DNA of 12,902 nt, taken from the NCBI GenBank assembly GCA_003451645.1, contig DMER01000154.1:25032-37933 (forward strand), read 5' to 3'. Both the position numbers and the translations under genes were made by a program. The notes below the pieces were generated by a model, which was not told the origin of the DNA, ran no database searches, and saw only the letters and a list, made by a program, of their open reading frames with translations. Each line of letters opens with the position of its first letter. The first letter of the stretch is position 1. Below are positions 6,154-12,902 of the stretch, piece by piece. The stretch is from Alphaproteobacteria bacterium (lineage in GTDB: Bacteria; Pseudomonadota; Alphaproteobacteria; Micropepsales; Micropepsaceae).

Positions 6154-6233
6154 TTCAGGCAAATTGCACTCACGGCCAAGTTTAGAGAGTTGCGCAAGAC
6201 TTCTTCAATCACATGGGATTTAGGATACAGAAC

Positions 6234-6959
6234 ATGACCCGCAACATTGCACGAGCCGCCAGAGTGTTGGCCCTGAGCGCCCTGATGGGTGTCATGGCTG
6301 CGGGCTGCTCACACCCGCTCTATAACTCGGAAGAGCAAGCCATCCAGGTCGATCAGCGTTTCCCGATTACGGTTGAACCGCAGATGACCAATCTGAACAT
6401 CTATCCCAACGGCGCGAACCATGGTCTGTCTGCGGACGACCGCGCACGCGTGGTGGCCTTTGCGGAGCGCTGGAAAGCGCGCGGTCAAGGCGCCATCACA
6501 GTCGCGATCCCGCAAGGTGGCGCTGATGGCTTGGCGGGCGAACATTTGGCCCATCACGCAGTGAAGGCTCTGGCGAGCGCCGGCGTTCCGCGTGCGAACA
6601 TTCAAACAGCGGCCTATCCGGCCCATCGTATGCCGGGCGGTGCCCCCGTGACGATCAGCTATGTGGGTCTGACGGCCGTTGCGCCGGATTGCTCTGAGCT
6701 GGGTTGGGAAGACAATCTTGGGTTTGCACCGCGCAACATGCCCTGGAACAATTTTGGCTGCGCCACGCAGAACAATCTGGCCGCAATGGTGAACAATCCG
6801 CGCGACCTGATCGAACCGCGTCCAACTGACGATGTGGACGTCCGCCGGCGGATGAAAGTGGTCGACGACTTCCGCAACGCCAAGCCGACCGCGACGAAAC
6901 GGCAGCAAGAAGAATCCGGCAATGTGAGCGCCGCAGCAAAAGGTACTGGCGGGCAATAG
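6234..6959 (+). CDS. cpaD: Pilus biogenesis lipoprotein CpaD
   Basis: This is a CpaD-family outer-membrane lipoprotein, about 241 residues from the chosen start. The signal peptide ends in a lipobox, VMAAGC, with the lipidated Cys at residue 25. The mature part has LNIYPNGANHGLSADDRARVV, a periplasmic alpha/beta region, and the family's conserved C-terminal stretch CSELGWEDNLGF ... NNFGCATQNNLAAMVNNPRDL with RRRMKVVDDFR. CpaD is needed for Tad piliation and is thought to stabilise or localise the CpaC secretin. An ATG at 6213 is also in frame. The ATG at 6234 has TAGGAT upstream at a good distance and gives a more typical signal peptide length, so it is preferred. The gene lies 80 bases after cpaC and belongs to the same run. 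Confidence 0.93.
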   Translation: MTRNIARAARVLALSALMGVMAAGCSHPLYNSEEQAIQVDQRFPITVEPQMTNLNIYPNGANHGLSADDRARVVAFAERWKARGQGAITVAIPQGGADGLAGEHLAHHAVKALASAGVPRANIQTAAYPAHRMPGGAPVTISYVGLTAVAPDCSELGWEDNLGFAPRNMPWNNFGCATQNNLAAMVNNPRDLIEPRPTDDVDVRRRMKVVDDFRNAKPTATKRQQEESGNVSAAAKGTGGQ

Positions 6960-7025
6960 CACGCCGGACGAGATGGGAATTGGATTGGGCTAGTCCTGAA
7001 GGATTTGGGCAAGGGTGATGTAACG

Positions 7026-8285
7026 ATGGCGAAGGCAATGGGACCGGACACTGAGAGCTTCGGCGCGAGCGTTGCGGACCGCCCGGTACCGCGGATTTCA
7101 ATCCATGCGTTCTGTGAGTCTCCCGAGACGGGCAGCACGATCCAGCGCGCTGGGCAAGACCGGCGCTTGTCCAAGGCACACTTGACAGTGCACATGGGTG
7201 GCGTGTTCGGAGCCGTTGAGTATTTCACGGAAAGCTCGACGCCCAATGTCGTGATCGTCGAGACCCGCGAGAGTGGCGAGCGCATCATGCATGAGCTCGA
7301 ACGCCTGGCTCAAGTCTGCGACTCGGGCACAAAGGTGATCGTCATCGGCGGCATGAACGATATCCGCCTCTATCGGCATATGATCCGGCAAGGCGTGAAT
7401 GAGTATCTCGTGGCGCCCTTGCAGCCCTTGCAGGTGATCGAGGCGATTTCATCGCTCTACAACGACAATTCCTCCGGTCCGATTGGCAAGATCTACGCGT
7501 TTGTGGGCGCGCGCGGCGGCACGGGCTCGTCCACCATTGCGCACAACACTGCTTGGGCGATTGCGCAAAACCTGCAGATCGCAACGACAGTCATTGATTT
7601 CGATGTGGCTTTTGGGACTTGTGGCCTGAACTTCAACCAAGACCTCATGCAAGGCGTGGCAGAGGCGCTGGCAAGCCCGGAGCGTTTAGACGACGTGCTC
7701 CTGGATCGCCTTCTGGTCAAGCACACGAGCCATCTCAATCTGTTTGTCTCGCCGGCCCAACTGGATCGCGAGGCGGAGATCACGCCAGAGGCTGTCGAGA
7801 CGGTGATCGAAGTGGTCCGTCAAGCGGTGCCATGTGTGGTCCTGGACCTGCCACACATCTGGGCGCCGTGGGTCAAGCACGCGCTGACCTCGGCGGACGA
7901 AATCGTCCTGGTGGCCAATCCAGATCTGTCAAGCCTGCGCAATGGCAAGAACATGTATGACATGCTCAATGCCGCGCGGCCCAATGACAATCCGGTGCGC
8001 CTCGTGCTCAGTCAGGTTGGCGTTCCTCGCCGTCCGGAAATTCCGGTCAAGGACTTTGGCGAGGCGATGGGTACAGCGCCGGAATTGGTCGTGCCCTTTG
8101 ATCCGGTGTTGTTCTCAACCGCGGCCAATAACGGGCAGATGGTATCGGAGATCAATGCCAATGCGCGCTCCAGCCAGTGCTTCCGCGACCTCGCACAGAA
8201 GCTGACGGGCCGCGAACCCAAGGTCGACATTAAACCATCGCGCGGGTTGTCGCTCGACTTTCTGAAGCGCAAGAAGGCGGGCTAA
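7026..8285 (+). CDS. cpaE: Pilus localisation protein CpaE (TadZ), MinD/ParA-like with degenerate Walker A
   Basis: CpaE/TadZ proteins place the Tad machinery at a cell pole. The 419-residue product begins with an atypical receiver-like domain, about residues 25-140 (NVVIVETRES, KVIVIGGMNDI, GVNEYLVAPLQPLQVIEAI). A MinD/ParA-type ATPase fold follows from about 155. Its Walker A reads R163-GGTG-S168-S169-T, so the signature Lys (Arg here) and the P-loop Lys (Ser here) of the KGGxGK[ST] motif are both missing. The D191-F-D193 strand (VIDFDVAFG) is kept. Loss of these lysines is known in the CpaE/TadZ group, so the protein may bind nucleotide weakly or not hydrolyse it. ATG 7026 with AAGGG at 7011-7015 is preferred. 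A TTG at 7005 is possible but has poor ribosome-site spacing. cpaF follows after six bases. Confidence 0.95.
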   Translation: MAKAMGPDTESFGASVADRPVPRISIHAFCESPETGSTIQRAGQDRRLSKAHLTVHMGGVFGAVEYFTESSTPNVVIVETRESGERIMHELERLAQVCDSGTKVIVIGGMNDIRLYRHMIRQGVNEYLVAPLQPLQVIEAISSLYNDNSSGPIGKIYAFVGARGGTGSSTIAHNTAWAIAQNLQIATTVIDFDVAFGTCGLNFNQDLMQGVAEALASPERLDDVLLDRLLVKHTSHLNLFVSPAQLDREAEITPEAVETVIEVVRQAVPCVVLDLPHIWAPWVKHALTSADEIVLVANPDLSSLRNGKNMYDMLNAARPNDNPVRLVLSQVGVPRRPEIPVKDFGEAMGTAPELVVPFDPVLFSTAANNGQMVSEINANARSSQCFRDLAQKLTGREPKVDIKPSRGLSLDFLKRKKAG

Positions 8286-8291
8286 CGCATC

Positions 8292-9701
8292 ATGTTTGGC
8301 AAGCGCGCAGGGGCATCTGAAGTCAAGGCGGCACCACGGCCCGCGCCAGGCGCGCCGCCGCGCCCGAGTGCGGGGCCTGCCACCCGGACCGGTGCGCCGC
8401 CGATTGCGGTCGAGAACCGGTCTGATCAGTACTATGAGATCAAAACGACGATCTTCAATGCGCTGATCGATACAATCGATTTGGCTCAGCTGGCGCAGCT
8501 GGATGCGCAGAGTGCGCGCGAAGAAATCCGCGATATCGTCAACGAGATCATCGCGATCAAATCCGTCGTCATGTCGATCGCGGAGCAAGAGCAGCTCCTG
8601 CAAGATATCTGCAACGACGTGCTTGGCTATGGCCCGCTTGAGCCGCTCCTGGCGCGCGACGACATCGCCGATATCATGGTCAATGGCGCGGACCGGGTGT
8701 TCATCGAAGTCGGCGGTAAGGTCCAGCTGACCAATGTGCGCTTCCGCGATAACACGCAGCTCATGAACATCTGCCAGCGGATCGTCAGCCAGATCGGCCG
8801 GCGCGTCGATGAAAGCTCGCCTATATGCGACGCGCGCTTGCCCGACGGCAGCCGCGTCAACGTCATTGCGCCGCCGCTTGCGATCGATGGCCCGACACTG
8901 ACCATTCGTAAGTTCAAGAAGGACAAGTTGCGCATGGACGATCTGGTCCGTTTCGGATCGATCTCCAAAGAAGGCGCGACAGTCCTCAACGTGATCGGCC
9001 ATAGCCGCTGTAATGTCTTGATCTCCGGCGGTACCGGTTCGGGCAAGACGACGCTGCTCAATTGTATGACGGGCTTCATCGAGTCGACGGAGCGCGTGAT
9101 CACGTGCGAAGACGCCGCCGAATTGCAACTGCAGCAACCGCACGTGGTTCGCTTGGAAACCCGTCCGCCGAATCTGGAAGGCACGGGCGAGATCACGATG
9201 CGCGATCTCGTCAAGAACTGTCTGCGTATGCGTCCTGAACGGATCATCGTCGGCGAAGTCCGCGGACCAGAGGCCTTTGACCTTTTGCAGGCGATGAATA
9301 CTGGCCACGACGGTTCTATGGGAACGCTCCACGCCAACTCGCCCCGTGAGGCGATCCAGCGTCTGGAATCGATGATCACCATGGGCGGCTACTCGCTGCC
9401 GTCAAAGACCATTCGTGAAATGATTGTGGGCTCGATCGATATCGTCATCCAGGCAGCGCGTCTGCGCGACGGCTCACGCCGGATCACTCACGTGACAGAG
9501 GTGCTGGGTCTCGAAGGCGAAGTGATCATTACGCAAGACTTGTTCCTCTATGAGATCATGGGGGAAGACGAAACCGGTAAAATCAAAGGCCGCCACATCT
9601 CGACCGGTGTCGCACGGCCAGCCTTCTGGGAGCGCGCGCGTTACTACAACCGTGAGCGGGAGTTGCTGGAGGCCTTAGAGGCCGCCGCGGCCAAGACGTA
9701 A
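8292..9701 (+). CDS. cpaF: Pilus assembly ATPase CpaF (TadA family, VirB11-like)
   Basis: This 469-residue cytoplasmic ATPase powers assembly, and in this family probably also retraction, of the Tad pilus. A Pro/Ala-rich N-terminus (about residues 15-35) leads to the N-terminal domain (LAQLAQLDAQSAREEIRDIV, GYGPLEPLLARDDIADIMVNG). The C-terminal RecA-like core carries Walker A GGTGSGKTT at 246-254 (K252), the Asp-box region CEDAAELQL, Walker B IIVGE ending at E322, and the His-box TGHDGSMGTLHAN at 337-349 with H339 and H347. All catalytic motifs are intact and the length is normal. The ATG lies six bases after the cpaE stop, with AAGGCGG inside the end of cpaE, so the two are translationally coupled. 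Confidence 0.98.
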   Translation: MFGKRAGASEVKAAPRPAPGAPPRPSAGPATRTGAPPIAVENRSDQYYEIKTTIFNALIDTIDLAQLAQLDAQSAREEIRDIVNEIIAIKSVVMSIAEQEQLLQDICNDVLGYGPLEPLLARDDIADIMVNGADRVFIEVGGKVQLTNVRFRDNTQLMNICQRIVSQIGRRVDESSPICDARLPDGSRVNVIAPPLAIDGPTLTIRKFKKDKLRMDDLVRFGSISKEGATVLNVIGHSRCNVLISGGTGSGKTTLLNCMTGFIESTERVITCEDAAELQLQQPHVVRLETRPPNLEGTGEITMRDLVKNCLRMRPERIIVGEVRGPEAFDLLQAMNTGHDGSMGTLHANSPREAIQRLESMITMGGYSLPSKTIREMIVGSIDIVIQAARLRDGSRRITHVTEVLGLEGEVIITQDLFLYEIMGEDETGKIKGRHISTGVARPAFWERARYYNRERELLEALEAAAAKT

Positions 9702-9720
9702 ACGAACAAGGGGGCGGGGG

Positions 9721-10704
9721 ATGTCAGAGACGATCTTTACCATCGCCATTGCGATTTGCGGTTTCCTGGCTGTTGCAGGCACCGCGTTCCTGGCCTTTGG
9801 CTCGGGCGGCGATCGCACCTCCAAGCGTATGGCAGCAGTGTCCGCAGGCCGTAAAGGCCTGACAAAGGCGGACGCAGCCTCCGACAACAACGCGCAACGC
9901 CGACGCAACGTTCAGGATACGCTCAAAGAACTGGAACGCAAACAGGCCGCATCAAAGGTCAAGGTCACGCTTGCCAATATGCTGGAGCAAGCTGACTGGT
10001 CGATCAGGCCGCCAGTCTTCTACATGATTTGCTTAGGGCTCGCGGGGGCGGTCGCTCTCACCATGCTGGTCATGGGTTACAGCCTTTGGATCGCGGGCGC
10101 TGCAGGATTTGCGGCGGGCATGGGTCTGCCGCGCTGGGTTCTGGGCTTCATGATCTCGCGGCGTAAGAAGGCCTTTGGCAAAGAGTTCGCCAATGCCATC
10201 GACATCATTGTGCGCGGTGTTAAGGCCGGTCTGCCGCTCAACGAGTGTCTCAAGATTATTGCCAACGAGGCCTCCGATCCGGTAGGCCCCGAATTCCGTC
10301 AGCTGACGGAGAGCATGAAACTTGGCGTCACGTTGGAAGATGGCTTGAAACGCATGTATGAGCGCATGCCAACGCCGGAGGTGAATTTCTTCCAGATCGT
10401 GCTGGCCATTCAGTCCAAGACGGGCGGCAACCTTTCCGAAGCGTTGGGCAATTTGGCGAGCGTGCTGCGCGACCGCAAGCGCTTGCATGGCAAGATTCAA
10501 GCTCTGTCGTCGGAAGCCAAAGCCTCCGCCATGATCATTGGCTCTTTGCCCATTTTGGTCATGGTGCTCGTGTACCTGACGACGCCGTCTTACATCATGG
10601 TGCTGTTCACCGAACGGCTGGGCAATTTGATGTTGCTTGCGTGCGTGTTCTGGATGTCGATGGGCGTCTTCATCATGCGCGGTATGATCAATTTCAAATA
10701 TTAG
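9721..10704 (+). CDS. tadB: Tad pilus inner-membrane platform protein TadB (CpaG)
   Basis: TadB and TadC form the inner-membrane platform on which CpaF polymerises pilin. This 327-residue protein has an N-terminal helix (about residues 4-26), a basic cytoplasmic stretch, two hydrophobic segments at about 98-145 and a T2SSF domain at about 155-285 (AIDIIVRGVKAGLPLNECLKI, GVTLEDGLKRMYERMP, AIQSKTGGNLSEALGNLA). Two C-terminal helices follow (IIGSLPILVMVLVYL and LLACVFWMSMGVFIM). AAGGGGGCGGGGG lies directly before the ATG. The gene is 19 bases after cpaF and 21 before tadC. It is of family length with no damage. Confidence 0.96.
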   Translation: MSETIFTIAIAICGFLAVAGTAFLAFGSGGDRTSKRMAAVSAGRKGLTKADAASDNNAQRRRNVQDTLKELERKQAASKVKVTLANMLEQADWSIRPPVFYMICLGLAGAVALTMLVMGYSLWIAGAAGFAAGMGLPRWVLGFMISRRKKAFGKEFANAIDIIVRGVKAGLPLNECLKIIANEASDPVGPEFRQLTESMKLGVTLEDGLKRMYERMPTPEVNFFQIVLAIQSKTGGNLSEALGNLASVLRDRKRLHGKIQALSSEAKASAMIIGSLPILVMVLVYLTTPSYIMVLFTERLGNLMLLACVFWMSMGVFIMRGMINFKY

Positions 10705-10725
10705 GGCACCGAAGGAACTGCGCCG

Positions 10726-11700
10726 ATGATGTCCTATGTGAATTTGCTGTTTGATCAAGAATTCGTCGTGAGCTTGCTCGCGGCTTTGGCAGCCTTTGCG
10801 ACGATTTTGACGCTGGCCTATCCAATGATGGAGCAGGATCGCCTTGGCAATCGCTTAAAGGCGGTGGCCGAGCGCCGGGAAGAGCTGCGCCGTCAAGCGC
10901 GCGAGGCGCTGAACCAGCGCAAGCAAGGCTCCTTGCGGTCAACCCCGGTTGGCTTCATGAAGCAGACCATTGAGCAGCTGAACCTGCGCAATTTGCTCGA
11001 AAGCCCGGGCTCGCGCGAGAAGCTGGTCCGCGCAGGCTATCGTGGCCAAGCGCCGCTCTACATGTTCATGTTCTTCCGCTTCGTGATGCCCTTTGTGGTG
11101 TTTGGAGGCGCGTTGTTCTATCTGTTCGTGGTGTCCAAGTGGAACATCCCCCCAGTAGGCAAGCTGGGGCTGTCGTTTCTGGCTGGGTTCATTGGGTTCT
11201 ACCTGCCTGACCTTTATGTGCAGAACGTCATAGACAAACGCATGAAGTCGGTCATGGGCGCTTTCCCGGATTCGCTCGACCTGTTGTTGATTTGTATTGA
11301 GTCGGGCATGTCGGCTGAACATGCGTTCAACAAAGTAGCAGGGGAAATTGGCACCTCGTCGGTTGAGTTGGCCGAAGAACTGGCGCTCACGACCGCAGAA
11401 CTGTCATATTTGCCGGACCGGCGGCAGGCTTATGAGAATTTGGCCAAGCGCTGCCTTCATCCGGGCGTCAAGGCCGTCTGTACCTCGCTCATCCAGGCGG
11501 AGCGTTATGGAACGCCGCTTGGGACTGCGTTGCGGGTGATGGCGCAGGAAAACCGCGAAATGCGCATGGCCGAGGCCGAAAAGATTGCGGCCTCCTTGCC
11601 TGCCAAACTGACCGTGCCCATGATCTTGTTCTTCCTGCCAGCCTTGTTCGTGGTCATTCTGGGTCCGGCCGCGATCAAGCTTATGGAGACGTTCAAATAG
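10726..11700 (+). CDS. tadC: Tad pilus inner-membrane platform protein TadC (CpaH)
   Basis: This 324-residue partner of TadB has an N-terminal helix (about 14-35) and a basic helix rich in Arg and Glu (AERREELRRQAREALNQRK). A central hydrophobic pair follows (MFMFFRFVMPFVVFGGALFY and LGLSFLAGFIGFYLPDLYV), then a T2SSF domain at about 180-305 (DSLDLLLICIESGMSAEHAF, AERYGTPLGTALRVMAQENR) and a final helix (ILFFLPALFVVILG). GAAGGA at 10711-10716 lies nine bases before the first of two adjacent ATGs; either could be used. This is the last pilus gene of the run. No tadD follows, and the lux-box-like dyad begins three bases after its stop. Confidence 0.96.
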   Translation: MMSYVNLLFDQEFVVSLLAALAAFATILTLAYPMMEQDRLGNRLKAVAERREELRRQAREALNQRKQGSLRSTPVGFMKQTIEQLNLRNLLESPGSREKLVRAGYRGQAPLYMFMFFRFVMPFVVFGGALFYLFVVSKWNIPPVGKLGLSFLAGFIGFYLPDLYVQNVIDKRMKSVMGAFPDSLDLLLICIESGMSAEHAFNKVAGEIGTSSVELAEELALTTAELSYLPDRRQAYENLAKRCLHPGVKAVCTSLIQAERYGTPLGTALRVMAQENREMRMAEAEKIAASLPAKLTVPMILFFLPALFVVILGPAAIKLMETFK

Positions 11701-11734
11701 CGAAACTGACAGGCTGATCAGTTAGCCCGTTTCG
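11701..11734. promoter_or_regulatory. Lux-box-like operator and nested dyad upstream of the LuxR-type gene
   Basis: AACTGA-N8-TCAGTT at 11704-11723 is a 20-base inverted repeat that contains CTG-N10-CAG, the CT-N12-AG core of boxes bound by LuxR-family regulators. It ends 43 bases before the LuxR-type start. A TAGTAT at 11737-11742 could be a -10 element, which would put the dyad over the -35 region. The dyad lies inside CGAAAC (11701-11706) and GTTTCG (11729-11734), which pair again. As RNA the segment could form a hairpin after tadC, but no T-run follows. Confidence 0.45.
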
Positions 11735-11766
11735 CATAGTATCCCGCCGGGTTTGCAAAGTGGGAT

Positions 11767-12501
11767 ATGCACATGGGCCAGTACCTGAGCTCCCCTGTCG
11801 TCGAGCGCGCCAAAGCGCTTGCGGATGTTCTGGAGCGGGCGCGCGACCCGTTCGATGCGGCGATCCGGTTCCAATCCACCCTGGCGCCCTTTGGAATTCC
11901 TGCCTTGGGCGCACAAGTCTATCATCTCCGGGCAGACGCAGCCGGAGCTGAGAGCAGAGAAGGTGGCTTTACCCTGAACATTGCTCCGCAAGGCTGGAAA
12001 GGCCATGCCGCGCTAGAGTTTCTCAGTCTAGAGCCAGGCCCTGTCCTGCAGGCTTTGGACGACCAGCGGACCTGCTTCCGTTATAGCGACTATTGCCCGC
12101 GCGAGGCGGACGAGTTTGGCGCGACCTGGGAGGCCTTGGGATCTGCTGGCATCAGCGAGGGTGTTGGTGTCTTAGCGAAGGGCCCTGGCACGATGATGGC
12201 GGTCTTGTCGCTGCCGGTCACGCATGACGCGTTCAACGGCTTGGAGCTGGCCTCGATCCAGCTTTGCGGCTTGCTCCTCTTGGAACTCCTGAAGCGGCAA
12301 TTGCCGGATGTGCCTTTGACGCCCCGCGAGCGGGACTGCTTGGCGCGCTTGGCCGAAGGGCGTTCAGACGAGGAGATCGCTCGGCACTATCGAGTTTCTG
12401 AGACCGCGGTGCGGTTCCATGTGGACAACGCGAGACGCAAGCTGCGCGCGGCAACGCGTCAGAACGCGATCGAGCGATTGATCGCCCAGGGCGGCCTATA
12501 G
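11767..12501 (+). CDS. LuxR-type transcriptional regulator, probable orphan (solo) quorum-sensing-like protein
   Basis: This 244-residue protein has the size and build of LuxR/TraR regulators. Residues about 17-165 form a likely autoinducer-binding-type sensor (AGISEGVGVLAKGPGTMMAVLSLP resembles the G..-G..vP.-gp.g end of that domain). Residues 184-244 form a GerE/LuxR helix-turn-helix: LTPRERDCLARLAEGRSDEE, IARHYRVSETAVRFHVDNAR and KLRAATRQNAIERLI. The DNA-binding part is certain. The sensor is less sure: the usual DP...W segment of acyl-homoserine-lactone binders is not clear, so the ligand is unknown. No luxI is in the window. ATG 11767 and ATG 11773 are both possible; a GTGGGA lies one or seven bases before them. 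It follows tadC by 66 bases, so read-through or control of the pilus genes is plausible but unproven. Confidence 0.88.
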   Translation: MHMGQYLSSPVVERAKALADVLERARDPFDAAIRFQSTLAPFGIPALGAQVYHLRADAAGAESREGGFTLNIAPQGWKGHAALEFLSLEPGPVLQALDDQRTCFRYSDYCPREADEFGATWEALGSAGISEGVGVLAKGPGTMMAVLSLPVTHDAFNGLELASIQLCGLLLLELLKRQLPDVPLTPRERDCLARLAEGRSDEEIARHYRVSETAVRFHVDNARRKLRAATRQNAIERLIAQGGL

Positions 12502-12505
12502 GCCG
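12492..12505. repeat. Perfect 14-base palindrome over the luxR-type stop codon
   Basis: CGGCCTATAGGCCG is fully self-complementary and contains the TAG stop at 12499-12501. It lies between two convergent genes whose stops are 20 bases apart. It could form a five-base stem with a TATA loop, but there is no T-run on either strand, so terminator activity is doubtful. Confidence 0.4.
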
Positions 12506-12521
12506 TCCCGCATAGCCGCTC

Positions 12522-12902
12522 TTAAAGTTGTCCCGCTGACGAGCGGCGCAGGATCGCCGAAGGCTGGGCCGCTGGAGAAGAGAGGGGTTTGTCGTCGCCA
12601 ATCACGGGGATACCGTTGATGGTGGTGATGAGTCGCTCGCCATCCGTGACCGTCACGGGCTTGGCGGGCTTTGCCGCGGCAGAGGTGGAGGGTTTCTTTA
12701 CCGGGGTCGCGCGTGCAGGCTTGGGCGCTGGTGAAGAAGCAGAAACCGCCAGCTCTAACTGATCGTCCGCAACTGGCGTCATCTTGAAGCTGTTTGCAGC
12801 GGGCTCGTCCACGGCGGGCGCTTGGACAGTCGCTGTCTCGGCTTGCGCAGGTGCTATAGGGGCAGCGGAAGCGACAGCCTGAATCTTTGTTGGAGCGCCA
12901 GT
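12522..12902 (-). CDS. Ala/Pro-rich protein of unknown function, C-terminal part (start beyond window)
   Basis: The minus-strand frame is open from the window edge to a TAA at 12522-12524, giving at least 126 residues. A GTG at 12812 is in frame, but the coding pattern continues upstream of it (TGAPTKIQAVASAAPIAPAQ), so the true start is probably outside. Most of the sequence is low complexity and rich in Ala, Pro, Ser, Lys and Val (PAPKPARATPVKKPSTSAAA), like a periplasmic linker or cell-wall-spanning region. A short less-biased end reads DGERLITTINGIPVIGDD. I recognise no domain. It converges with the luxR-type gene. Confidence 0.6.
   Translation of the reverse strand, partial: TGAPTKIQAVASAAPIAPAQAETATVQAPAVDEPAANSFKMTPVADDQLELAVSASSPAPKPARATPVKKPSTSAAAKPAKPVTVTDGERLITTINGIPVIGDDKPLSSPAAQPSAILRRSSAGQL

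Noticed and set aside
7005..7025. TTG start for CpaE at 7005
   Set aside because: GAAGGA ends only one base before the TTG, too close for use, whereas the ATG at 7026 has AAGGG about ten bases upstream.
8115..9332. A 405-codon open frame on the minus strand across cpaE and cpaF
   Set aside because: It lies antisense to cpaE and cpaF, which both carry complete family motifs. The predicted protein is rich in Arg, Asp and His with no recognisable domain, as is common for the shadow frame of a GC-rich gene.
1..12902. tRNA/rRNA genes, CRISPR arrays, insertion sequences or attachment sites
   Set aside because: No cloverleaf-like segments, regularly spaced repeats, transposase or integrase frames, or terminal inverted repeats were seen. 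The window looks like a stable chromosomal pilus locus.

Overview
This window is a nearly complete Tad (tight adherence) / Flp type IVc pilus locus of the Caulobacter cpa type. Gene order, the CpaD-type lipoprotein, the CpaE form of the TadZ localisation protein and TTAA-N7-TTAA-like (CtrA-like) motifs upstream of pilus genes all point to an alphaproteobacterium with moderately high GC, probably Caulobacterales-like (Caulobacteraceae/Hyphomonadaceae relatives). Species cannot be named from the sequence alone.

Layout. (1) 1-1929, plus strand: the 3' end of one TadG-like von Willebrand A (VWA) protein, then a second, complete, diverged tandem paralogue. (2) 1943-1978: a strong hairpin whose T-run lies on the minus strand, followed by 1997-2455 on the minus strand, a small secreted protein made of the N-terminal domain also found in the CpaC secretin. 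(3) 2456-2789: a divergent control region with two CtrA-like boxes. (4) 2790-2951: the Flp/PilA pilin, followed by a GC hairpin and a terminator-like hairpin. (5) 3187-3693: prepilin peptidase CpaA, with its own upstream dyads and a CtrA-like box. (6) 3814-11700: cpaB, cpaC, cpaD, cpaE, cpaF, tadB and tadC, all plus strand and mostly close together. (7) 11767-12501: a LuxR-type regulator with a lux-box-like dyad directly after the tadC stop. (8) 12522-12902, minus strand: the Ala/Pro-rich C-terminus of an unidentified protein running off the window.

How the parts work together (family knowledge). PilA is cut by CpaA at the inner membrane, polymerised on the TadB/TadC platform by the CpaF ATPase, guided in the periplasm by CpaB, passed through the CpaC secretin, which the lipoprotein CpaD supports, and placed at the pole by CpaE. 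TadG-like VWA proteins are accessory and possibly adhesive. tadD and clear tadE/tadF genes are not in the window; the sequence upstream of position 1 is the likeliest place.

No wholly new system is evident. The most interesting points are the tandem VWA paralogues, the free-standing secretin N-domain protein divergent from pilA, several CtrA-like sites, the structured pilA-cpaA spacer, and the LuxR-type gene with a lux-box-like operator next to the pilus operon.
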